The notes under the pieces are model-generated. The model ran no database searches, was not told the origin of the DNA, and saw only the letters and a program-made list of their open reading frames with translations. Both the position numbers and the translations under genes were made by a program. A stretch of 64,000 nt of DNA, from positions 19,011-83,010 of the forward strand of contig NZ_CP125671.1 of the NCBI RefSeq assembly GCF_030053775.1, in the 5' to 3' direction. Source of the DNA: Acinetobacter corruptisaponis. GTDB taxonomy: Bacteria > Pseudomonadota > Gammaproteobacteria > Pseudomonadales > Moraxellaceae. Positions 9,392-16,805 of this stretch are shown in pieces (the first letter of the stretch is position 1; each line of letters starts with the position of its first letter).

Positions 9392-9772
9392 ATGAAATTA
9401 TTTCAAAATAAAATGACTGCTCTACGTAATGTTGTAGTAGCTGCAACGATGATTGTGGCTACTACAACTACGTTCGCTCATGTGAGTTTAGTGAGTGCGA
9501 TTCCTGCGGAAAATGCATCTATCCTTAGTCAACCAAAGAACTTGACCCTTAACTTTGGTGCAGAGGTTATGTTGATGAATATTAAGTTACTGGATGCTCA
9601 GCGAAGAGATGTTCCTTTAAAATATAAAGTTACTCATGACTTAAAGAAATCCTTTGATGTCGCTCTTCCGAAACTGAAAAAAGGTAAATATACCGTTGTC
9701 TGGACAACAATGGGGAAAGATGGTCACAACATGAATGGTGAATATAGTTTCACTATCAAATCAACTAAATAA
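9392..9772 (+). CDS. copC: CopC-family periplasmic copper-binding protein
   Basis: A 126-residue protein. A signal peptide ends at about TTTFA, leaving a mature N-terminus HVSLVSAIPAENA; an N-terminal His is the known Cu(II) ligand of CopC proteins. The C-terminal block VVWTTMGKDGHNMNGEYSF is the other CopC hallmark. It is preceded by AGAGGAAA as ribosome binding site. CopC hands copper to the membrane protein CopD, encoded directly downstream. Confidence 0.93.
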   Translation: MKLFQNKMTALRNVVVAATMIVATTTTFAHVSLVSAIPAENASILSQPKNLTLNFGAEVMLMNIKLLDAQRRDVPLKYKVTHDLKKSFDVALPKLKKGKYTVVWTTMGKDGHNMNGEYSFTIKSTK

Positions 9773-9836
9773 GAATTGATTACCTTTCAACATGTCAGTG
9801 AGGTGCTGGCATGTTGTTCTAGAATGGACAAAAATA

Positions 9837-10718
9837 ATGATTTCTGAATATTGGATGTGGGCCACTTGGTTAACTAAGGTTATTTTATATTTAAGTGTAG
9901 CTTTTGTCGTTGGTGGAGCCTTTTGCTATTTTTTACTTAGACAATATCTTGAACTAAAAGAATCGATTCTTAAATATATTACAATTGGCGCTGGATTAGG
10001 CCTAATTTCCAGTACCTTGGGATTTTTTATTCTGATTGGTAGTTTTGCCAATACTGGTATTACAGGTATGGTGGACCCCACGTATATTAATATATTGGTT
10101 AATACTCCGACGGGGTATATATACGTTCTTCGTTCTATTAGTTTTGCTCTTTTACTTCTTCTCATGGTGGTTAAAGTTAACAGGAACAAAGGTGAGTTTT
10201 CTATAATTGAAAGTTCAATATTTTGTATTTTACTTATCCCGATTATTTTTAGTTTTTCCCAGCTCGGACATGTCGCTAATTTAACCTTACTTGCTCAAAT
10301 TTTATTATCAATCCATATTCTAGTTATGTCGTTATGGATGGGGGCTTTGTATCCGTTATGGAAAACCAGCCGGGAAATAAGTGGTTTACCTTTAAAAGAT
10401 CGCATGCATGTATTTGGACGTATTGCTGCTTTCATTGTTGGGATATTAATCGCCTGTGGCGCTAGTGTAGCTCTTCTTTTAATTAAAGATTTTAATACCT
10501 TAATCAATACTGCATATGGCTATGGTTTCATGGTTAAAATGTTTTTTGTTATAAGTATTCTACTTTTAGCTGCCTTCAACAAATGGTATTTCACCCCGCG
10601 TCTTCAACATCCTAAATTCGCTAAACACCTTAGTCATGCCATTTTATTTGAGATGTTATTAGGCCTATCAATTCTATTAACAACCGGCTATATAACAACA
10701 GTAGTGGGTATTGAATAA
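9837..10718 (+). CDS. copD: CopD-family inner-membrane copper transport protein
   Basis: A multi-spanning membrane protein (about eight hydrophobic helices) matching CopD, the partner of CopC in moving copper across the inner membrane. The start giving MISEYWMWATWLTKV is preferred. An upstream in-frame ATG at 9792 would add 15 residues that are neither hydrophobic nor signal-like. It follows copC by 64 bp and no gene follows in the operon. Confidence 0.88.
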   Translation: MISEYWMWATWLTKVILYLSVAFVVGGAFCYFLLRQYLELKESILKYITIGAGLGLISSTLGFFILIGSFANTGITGMVDPTYINILVNTPTGYIYVLRSISFALLLLLMVVKVNRNKGEFSIIESSIFCILLIPIIFSFSQLGHVANLTLLAQILLSIHILVMSLWMGALYPLWKTSREISGLPLKDRMHVFGRIAAFIVGILIACGASVALLLIKDFNTLINTAYGYGFMVKMFFVISILLLAAFNKWYFTPRLQHPKFAKHLSHAILFEMLLGLSILLTTGYITTVVGIE

Positions 10719-11181
10719 GAGAATTTCAAAATAAGGTTATTGAGGAAATTTAACATTAGTACTTTTATCTTTTGTAGCTGAGCAATAAAGTTTCTACTGG
10801 ACTGCCAGCTTACGACAATCAGAACAGTAAAATCGCATCATAAGGCATTTATACATTAAAGGTAGTCACCGGTTTTTAGCTTCAATCCATAAGAGTCTCA
10901 TCTATTCAGTTCACTACTATTGATTGAAATAACTATCTTATAAATTTCAAAGTGATCGTAGATGACAAAAATGTCATTTTTAAGTCACGTTAATGTTGGT
11001 TAAGTACTTTTACTGTAGTCATTAGAACGCTATGCTTTAGAATACTCTGATGAAAACTATGGATGTAAACAGACCAAGTTACAGCAAGTAACTGATTCAG
11101 AGAAAGGCTGGTTGTATGGTGAAAGTTTAGAGTTACTGTTCTAATGGTTTAAACAAATATTTTGTTAAAAAGGAGCAACAT
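10719..11181. other. Intergenic region with gene remnants and copper-responsive promoter
   Basis: No intact gene. On the minus strand around 10800-10850 a short frame reads MMRFYCSDCRKLAVQ, and on the plus strand around 11045-11143 a frame ends KGWLYGESLELLF. Both look like tails of lost genes but neither is identified. The third CusR-like box lies at 10959-10980. Confidence 0.4.
10959..10980. promoter_or_regulatory. CusR/CopR-like operator box 3
   Basis: The core ATGACA-AAAA-TGTCATTTT matches the other two boxes and is a better palindrome in its inner part (ATGACA / TGTCAT). It is followed by TTAAGTCAC. It lies about 200 bp upstream of copZ, so it may drive copZ and perhaps copA. Confidence 0.65.
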
Positions 11182-11376
11182 ATGAAATTTCACATCGCTA
11201 ATATGACTTGTGGTGGTTGTGCACGAGGCATTACTACTGCAATTAAAGAGCTCGACTCGAATGCATCACTCGATATTGATTTACAAAACCGTATCGTTGA
11301 AATCAACACAACGGTGAGTCAGGATCAAGTCATTGCCACTCTCAGTGAGCGTGGATTTACAGCTGAGCCTGCTTAA
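11182..11376 (+). CDS. copZ: Copper chaperone, single HMA domain (CopZ-like)
   Basis: A 64-residue single heavy-metal-associated domain with the metal-binding motif MTCGGC (Cys at residues 10 and 13), typical of CopZ/Atx1 chaperones that carry Cu(I) to P1B ATPases. It has a good ribosome binding site (AAAAAGGAGCAAC). It sits 176 bp upstream of the two-HMA CopA, its likely delivery partner, with a possible terminator between them. Confidence 0.9.
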   Translation: MKFHIANMTCGGCARGITTAIKELDSNASLDIDLQNRIVEINTTVSQDQVIATLSERGFTAEPA

Positions 11377-11386
11377 TCTCTGTTAG

Positions 11387-11416
11387 AGTAAAGTGGTAAT
11401 CCCTTATCACTTTACT
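11387..11416 (+). terminator. Hairpin after copZ, possible attenuator or terminator
   Basis: AGTAAAGTGGTAA, loop TCCC, TTATCACTTTACT: a 13-bp stem with one G-T pair. It is followed a few bases later by a T-rich stretch (TACTCTTGTTTTTC). The U-tract is not immediate, so efficiency is uncertain. If it works, copA needs its own promoter in 11417-11552. Confidence 0.5.
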
Positions 11417-11552
11417 TACTCTTGTTTTTCTCATCGTACAGATAAAATCTGTACTTGCTTGCAATAAAAGTGCTGCCTGAATTCCCAATTATCTTGGTTC
11501 GAGCTGATCTTCGCATATAGAACTCAGCATATCTAAATGATAGAGATCGTAT

Positions 11553-14030
11553 ATGAGTACCGAAATGACTGATACGCCACGCTACTGTGAAACATTAGAG
11601 ATTGAAGGGATGACATGTGCTTCTTGTGTAGGGCGTGTGGAAAAAGCTTTAAAATCTGCTGAGGGGGTTGAATCAGCTCATGTAAACCTGGCAACCGAAA
11701 AAGCAGTCATTTATGGACATCAACCACTTGATCGCGCTACTTTGATTAAAGTCGTAGAAAAAGCAGGCTACGAAGTGGAAGTATTGCAACCGATAGAGCT
11801 TACGATAGAGGGTATGTCATGTGCTTCTTGTGTAGGTCGAGTAGAAAAGGCCTTAAAATCTGTTGAGGGTGTGGAATCAGCTCATGTAAATCTGGCTACT
11901 GAAAAAGCGACTATTCAGGCAAGCTCATCTGTCACTCGTGACTCGTTAATTCAGGCTGTCACCAAAGCAGGGTTTGAAGCAAAGTCAGTTCATCAAACTA
12001 CGGAAAGCTTTCAAGATAAAAAGAATATTGAATTAGAAAAACTTAAAAAAGATTTAATTTTGTCAGTCTTATTGACTCTACCCGTTTTTATTTTAGAAAT
12101 GGGATCACACCTGATTCCCGCCTTTCATACGTTTATGATGGATAACATTGGCCAACAAAATAGCTGGTTAATGCAATTTTTCTTGACCACAGTAGCATTA
12201 ATTTTTCCAGGCCGACGCTTCTTCAAAAAAGGCATCCCAAGTTTATTCCGCTTAGCACCAGACATGAATTCCTTGGTGGCTGTAGGAACATTGGCTGCTT
12301 ATCTTTATTCAGTGGTTGCTACTTTCTTTCCAAGTGTCCTGCCACAAGGCACGGTCAATGTTTATTATGAAGCTGCAGCGGTTATTATCACTTTAATTCT
12401 ATTAGGTAGATTTTTTGAAGCCAAGGCAAAAGGCCGAACGTCTTTAGCAATTCAACATCTAGTTGGAATGCAGCCTAAAGTTGCCAGAATACAGCTCAAT
12501 AATCAGGTGATAGAAGTTCCGATTGCCGAAGTTCAAACAGGAACGATTGTAGAGATTAGACCAGGTGAGCGTATCCCTGTCGATGGTGAAGTTATTCACG
12601 GCCAAAGTTTTATTGATGAATCCATGATTACTGGCGAGCCTATGCCCGTTGAAAAAACGATAGGCTCTACTGTGGTAGGAGGAACAATTAACCAAAGTGG
12701 CAGCTTAAATATCAAAGCCACCTCTGTTGGTAGTTCATCAGTGCTTTCTCAAATCATCCGAATGGTTGAACAGGCACAGGGTTCCAAGCTGCCTATTCAG
12801 GCATTGGTTGATAAAATTACCATGTGGTTTGTACCTGTAGTCATGGGTCTCTCTCTTTTAACTTTTCTTACGTGGTTTATCTTCGGCCCTGAACCAGCCC
12901 TAACTTTTAGTTTAGTTAATGCTGTTGCGGTACTCATTATTGCATGTCCTTGTGCAATGGGGCTGGCAACGCCGACATCAATCATGGTGGGAACTGGGCG
13001 TGGTGCTGAAATGGGTGTTTTATTTCGTAAAGGGGAAGCTTTACAGCTGCTCAAAGAAACTAAAGTGGTTGCAGTTGATAAAACCGGGACTCTGACTGAA
13101 GGGAAACCAATTTTAACTGATCTGCATGTCTTAGAAGGTTTTGAATACAATGCCGTACTTTCACTTATGGCAGCCGTTGAATCAAAGTCTGAGCATCCTA
13201 TTGCTCGAGCAATTGTACAAGCCGCTATAGATAAGGAATTAATCCTGTCTCCTGTTGCTGATTTCAAGTCAGTCACGGGCTATGGAATAGAAGCAACGGT
13301 GTCTGAACATTTGGTTCATATTGGTGCAGATCGATATATGGAAAAACTAGGTTTGAATCCTAATGTTTTTTCTCAATTTTCGGATCGTTTGGGAGAAGAA
13401 GGAAAAACCCCTCTCTATGTTGCGATTGACCAGAAACTTGCTGCCATTATTGCTGTAGCAGATCCAATTAAAGAATCAACATTTGCTGCAATTGAAGCGT
13501 TACACCAGTTAGGTTTAAAGGTTGCCATGATTACAGGTGATAACCGTCATACAGCTCAAGCGATTGCAAAAAAACTAGGTATTGATGAGGTTATTGCAGA
13601 AGTCTTACCAGAAGGTAAAATAGAGGCCGTTAAAAAATTAAAAAATCAATATGGTAAACTCGCATATGTTGGAGATGGCATTAATGATGCCCCTGCACTT
13701 GCAGAAGCAGATATTGGTTTAGCGATAGGTACAGGTACAGACGTAGCTATTGAAGCTGCTGATGTGGTTTTGATGTCTGGCAACCTGAAAGGAGTGCCGA
13801 ATGCTATCGCTTTAAGCAAAGCGACTATAACCAATATTCGTGAAAATTTATTTTGGGCATTTGTTTACAATGCAGCTCTGATTCCTATTGCAGCAGGTGT
13901 ACTTTATCCGCAATTTGGACTGCTACTTTCTCCTGTATTTGCTGCTGGTGCAATGGCTCTCTCGTCAATATTTGTACTAGGAAATGCTTTACGATTAAAA
14001 CGTTTTAAAGCCCCCCTTGCAATTATTTAA
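11553..14030 (+). CDS. copA: Cu(I)-translocating P1B ATPase with two HMA domains
   Basis: An 825-residue copper exporter. Two nearly duplicate N-terminal HMA domains each carry GMTCASC or GMSCASC followed by VGRVEKALKS. The membrane ion site CPC is at residues 465-467, the phosphorylated Asp is D509 in DKTGTLTEG, SEHPIARA gives the HP motif and GDGINDAPAL is the hinge. This is the classical CopA/CueA type that exports cytoplasmic Cu(I), fed by CopZ. The near identity of the HMA repeats suggests a recent internal duplication. It differs in domain plan from the YHS-type ATPase at 2.4-4.8 kb, so the region has two copper pumps. Confidence 0.95.
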   Translation: MSTEMTDTPRYCETLEIEGMTCASCVGRVEKALKSAEGVESAHVNLATEKAVIYGHQPLDRATLIKVVEKAGYEVEVLQPIELTIEGMSCASCVGRVEKALKSVEGVESAHVNLATEKATIQASSSVTRDSLIQAVTKAGFEAKSVHQTTESFQDKKNIELEKLKKDLILSVLLTLPVFILEMGSHLIPAFHTFMMDNIGQQNSWLMQFFLTTVALIFPGRRFFKKGIPSLFRLAPDMNSLVAVGTLAAYLYSVVATFFPSVLPQGTVNVYYEAAAVIITLILLGRFFEAKAKGRTSLAIQHLVGMQPKVARIQLNNQVIEVPIAEVQTGTIVEIRPGERIPVDGEVIHGQSFIDESMITGEPMPVEKTIGSTVVGGTINQSGSLNIKATSVGSSSVLSQIIRMVEQAQGSKLPIQALVDKITMWFVPVVMGLSLLTFLTWFIFGPEPALTFSLVNAVAVLIIACPCAMGLATPTSIMVGTGRGAEMGVLFRKGEALQLLKETKVVAVDKTGTLTEGKPILTDLHVLEGFEYNAVLSLMAAVESKSEHPIARAIVQAAIDKELILSPVADFKSVTGYGIEATVSEHLVHIGADRYMEKLGLNPNVFSQFSDRLGEEGKTPLYVAIDQKLAAIIAVADPIKESTFAAIEALHQLGLKVAMITGDNRHTAQAIAKKLGIDEVIAEVLPEGKIEAVKKLKNQYGKLAYVGDGINDAPALAEADIGLAIGTGTDVAIEAADVVLMSGNLKGVPNAIALSKATITNIRENLFWAFVYNAALIPIAAGVLYPQFGLLLSPVFAAGAMALSSIFVLGNALRLKRFKAPLAII

Positions 14031-14154
14031 CCATTTTTTATATACATTTAAAGTTTTGTTGGCTTTACTTTATATATTTGGAAATAGTCTAAGCCATGTT
14101 GGCTTTTATTAAATATCATACAGTTGATATTCTAATTATTTGAGAGGGATTAAG

Positions 14155-14247
14155 ATGAAAAGAATTTTATTAATATGCTTTATAGGCATGTCATTTACCT
14201 ATGCGAATAACACTAAATATAAAAAAATTGGAAGAATAATTTATTAA
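14155..14247 (+). CDS. Very short ORF with signal-peptide-like start, possibly a truncated gene
   Basis: A 30-codon frame, MKRILLICFIGMSFTYA followed by a short Asn/Lys-rich tail. It is preceded by a strong ribosome binding site (GAGAGGGATTAAG). It reads like the signal peptide of an exported protein whose body has been lost or frameshifted. No family is recognised, and it may not be functional. Confidence 0.3.
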   Translation: MKRILLICFIGMSFTYANNTKYKKIGRIIY

Positions 14248-14670
14248 ATTATTGTTTTTATGTGGTTATTGGTGATGTTATGAATAATAATAACTTTTTC
14301 TTGATGAATTTTACCTAAAAAAATTGATCAGATAATTTTCTTTAAATGTCATGCATACATAAATTTGACAGTTTGAAGGGATCGGTATGTGCATTTTTCA
14401 CAAGGTTAAAGATCGACCATAAATGTGATAAACGGCAGAGGATCATTGAAAAATGAATGGATTTAAACACTACATGTATGCACGAAAAAAAGTATCGCTG
14501 CGGTTCTGCTGACAGGCTGTATTGAGCATTGAATGCAAATGATGTAGTAATTGTCTACAGGCTATAGGACCAGCATGAAGAAGAATGAAATGTAGTTGCC
14601 AATTTATAACCTTGGTTGAAAAGCATAGCATTGTTATTCGGAGAAGTGAGGTAAGCCATCCTTCTCTTAT
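14248..14670. other. Gene-poor decayed stretch
   Basis: No intact gene. One frame around 14490 reads SIAAVLLTGC, which resembles a lipoprotein signal with lipobox but stops a few codons later. A nearby frame reads NDVVIVYRL. These look like remains of a lipoprotein gene that was not identified. Confidence 0.35.
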
Positions 14671-14928
14671 TCATTTAAAATGATTCTTACTCAACTGATC
14701 TCGACTCATGGGCTGGTTCCAATTAGACGGATAATAACTTCCATCCCCTATCTTTTTCTTACCACATTTCTTGCATTTAATCCCTTCTTTGGAGATTTGA
14801 TTCAGCATCACTGTTGTCGGTTGAATCAAATCAATGACATAGTTCGTTGGTTCAGGAAAAGCAGAAGAGGCTGCTTTATTGCAAAAGAGAACATTCGGAT
14901 CAAATGGATTGGATTGCACAAAAGCCAT
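14671..14928 (-). CDS. Hypothetical protein with a CxxC pair
   Basis: An 85-residue frame with one zinc-finger-like half motif (IKCKKCGKKKIGDGSYYP). No signal peptide or membrane helix is seen. The opposite strand is also open over this interval, so coding strand is not certain. The CKKCGKKK block gives the minus strand a slight edge. Function unknown. Confidence 0.35.
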   Translation of the reverse strand: MAFVQSNPFDPNVLFCNKAASSAFPEPTNYVIDLIQPTTVMLNQISKEGIKCKKCGKKKIGDGSYYPSNWNQPMSRDQLSKNHFK

Positions 14929-15069
14929 GATACAGCCACAGAGTAATTCACCTGCATGTAATCTGTAACATCCATTCAGGTCATCAGACGAAGATTAATC
15001 TGAAATTTAAGCACTAAACGCCATAAATCTATGTATGGGCAGACTTTTTTGAGACATATGTTGATAAAC

Positions 15070-15250
15070 ATGCGGCAAGTTACATTGCTTAAAAGTCTAT
15101 CTAAGTTAACGATCTATTCAATTCTGGATAAGTAATCTGAATATTACGATCCTAAATTACCCGAAGAGTATTAAGATTTCTAAGAATCGTGATTGTTGGT
15201 TTATTTGGGAAATTAATCAGTGGATTGAAGCAAAGATGATGGCTCATTAA
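15070..15250 (+). pseudogene. Remnant of an AlpA-like prophage/satellite regulator
   Basis: The 3' part, in one frame, reads YPKSIKIS ... CWFIWEINQWIEAKM and stops at 15250. This matches the C-terminal half of Phage_AlpA regulators (FPxPIKI ... W.ESEI..WI). The 5' part in a different frame reads MRQVTLLKSLSKLTIYSILDK, like the AlpA N-terminus. At least one frameshift and missing central residues make it non-functional. AlpA genes normally accompany phage-satellite integrases, so this may mark an old satellite. Confidence 0.55.
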
Positions 15251-15277
15251 GGATTGTGGGCTTCGACTACTTAAATT

Positions 15278-15874
15278 TTAGGTATTTTGAATAAAGCATA
15301 TTTCAAAAATCTTAATTAATGGATTTAAATTACCATAAAAACCTTCAATATTGGCTTGAATCCATTGTTGTTGAGAGTCAATGCGAGACCAATCAATACC
15401 ATAACCACAATGAGCAATCAGATGCTCAAAGAAAATCCGTTGTGTACGTCCATTACCTTCACGGAATGGGTGTATGACATTAAGCTCACAATACAAGTCG
15501 GCAAGTTGAGGAATCAGTTGTTGTGGTGCTAAGCCTTGAAAGTATTTTTTTTCTTGAAGCGGTTTGAGTAGTTTATTGGTTTCAATTTCAATACGGGAAA
15601 AATTACAAAAACGGGTGTCACCTTTGGAAATATCGATTTGTCTTAACTTTCCTGCCCAGTCGTATAAGTCGCCAAAGAGCTGCGCATGAATTGATTTTAA
15701 GTATTGTAAGTCGTAAGGTGGTTCAGCATATTCAATTAAGTTACTTGCCAATCCAGACAGTTCTAGTTCAGCTTGTTCTAAAATTTGTTCATCATGAATA
15801 TTGAGTTTGTTCTTTAGGATATTTGTGCCAGGGTAACAATACAGGCTGTCACCCATTTCCCCATATTTATCCAT
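15278..15874 (-). CDS. fic: Fic-domain protein, putative AMP-transferase toxin
   Basis: A 198-residue Fic protein with the complete catalytic motif HPFREGNGRTQR, which in Fic enzymes transfers AMP (or another nucleotide) from a nucleotide triphosphate to a target protein hydroxyl. The N-terminus has the YCYPGTNILKNK block seen in YhfG-associated Fic proteins. No inhibitory (S/T)xxxE(G/N) helix was identified within the protein, consistent with inhibition by a separate antitoxin. A small YhfG-like gene ends 12 bp upstream. Its target is unknown here; related FicT toxins modify DNA gyrase and topoisomerase IV. Confidence 0.9.
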   Translation of the reverse strand: MDKYGEMGDSLYCYPGTNILKNKLNIHDEQILEQAELELSGLASNLIEYAEPPYDLQYLKSIHAQLFGDLYDWAGKLRQIDISKGDTRFCNFSRIEIETNKLLKPLQEKKYFQGLAPQQLIPQLADLYCELNVIHPFREGNGRTQRIFFEHLIAHCGYGIDWSRIDSQQQWIQANIEGFYGNLNPLIKIFEICFIQNT

Positions 15875-15886
15875 ACATGCACCTGA

Positions 15887-16054
15887 CTAAGTTTCGGGTT
15901 GCGAATACTTCTTATATTTTTGCAAGATTTCAGCTTTACTTTGTTGAGTTGTTTGAGCTGTCGTTGTAATGCCTTCAAGCTTTAGGCTGGCTTGATAGTT
16001 TTGCGCACGTGTCGCTTGAATATATTTTTTTTTCTGTTCAGTGGTTCTGAGCAT
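15887..16054 (-). CDS. Small YhfG/FicA-like antitoxin of Fic
   Basis: A 55-codon gene: MLRTTEQKKKYIQATRAQNY, then QASLKLEGI, ending KYSQPET. The block KKKYIQATRAQNYQASLKLEG resembles YhfG/DUF2559 proteins, which are the small inhibitory partners (FicA) of Fic toxins. It lies immediately upstream of fic on the same strand, the usual antitoxin-toxin order. Function is inferred from family resemblance and position. Confidence 0.7.
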   Translation of the reverse strand: MLRTTEQKKKYIQATRAQNYQASLKLEGITTTAQTTQQSKAEILQKYKKYSQPET

Positions 16055-16328
16055 TTCGAAACTCCATTGATGCTACACGTGAAGTAAGTATAGCAGAGAA
16101 TCTTTTTGATCAATGCTGCATACACAGCATTTCAAAATGTAATACAACGGTATTGTTTCATGTAATAACAGAAAACTAAAAAAAAGTGGAAGAATTTTTA
16201 AAATTTAGACCACCCATGATAAGTAAACCATATGTATTTGTTGATAATTGTAATTTTGAGAAAATTTAGTTGATAAATTAAATGAATTTTAATATACAAA
16301 GATATGCTCATTTTTTATATCGATAAAA

Positions 16329-16793
16329 ATGTTAAAATTTGACTATTTAGTAAAAAATATAGAGATATTTATGGGGCAATTTATCATGCCCTTTTGCTTT
16401 GAGCGACAAAATGTTCAATTTAAGATAGTAAAAATTAACTCAGAACTACTGAAAATCAAAAAGATTAAACAGAGCCAGAAAGTAGTAGTACAAGCAAAGT
16501 TCAAAATAATCTATGTGAAAATTTGGCAAAAAATATTGCTATTAATGCAAACGGAGCCATGCTTACGTGTACATTCTAATTATGTTGCAATCTTACAGTT
16601 GATACATAATCTTGATGATTTTATCGAAAAATCACAGCAACACTTGTGCTTTGAGAGAAAAGCTCAGAAAGAGCTGGATGCTAAATTTTTTGCTAGATTT
16701 TTTAAGCTGACAAAGAGTTCAATAAAAGATCAACTTTTACCAAATTGTTCAGATCGTAATGAATTTAACCAATGCAATTTGATAAAAAATTAA
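16329..16793 (+). CDS. Hypothetical protein ahead of the recombinase operon
   Basis: A 154-residue, Lys-rich basic protein with no signal peptide. Segments such as LKIKKIKQSQKVVVQAKFKII and ELDAKFFARFFKLTKSS suggest a nucleic-acid-binding or helical accessory protein, but no family is recognised. It ends 12 bp before the first recombinase-like gene and probably belongs to that operon. The first 14 codons have a weak ribosome binding site, and an internal ATG (MGQFIMPF) is an alternative start. Confidence 0.5.
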   Translation: MLKFDYLVKNIEIFMGQFIMPFCFERQNVQFKIVKINSELLKIKKIKQSQKVVVQAKFKIIYVKIWQKILLLMQTEPCLRVHSNYVAILQLIHNLDDFIEKSQQHLCFERKAQKELDAKFFARFFKLTKSSIKDQLLPNCSDRNEFNQCNLIKN

Positions 16794-16805
16794 GCGAAAG
16801 CGAAT

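Noticed and set aside
10719..11181. Small genes in the copD-copZ interval
   Set aside because: Short frames such as KGWLYGESLELLF and MRFYCSDCRKLAVQ lack starts and look like leftovers.
14680..14946. Plus-strand 88-codon frame opposite the CxxC protein
   Set aside because: No motif and no ribosome binding site; composition looks like an antisense shadow.
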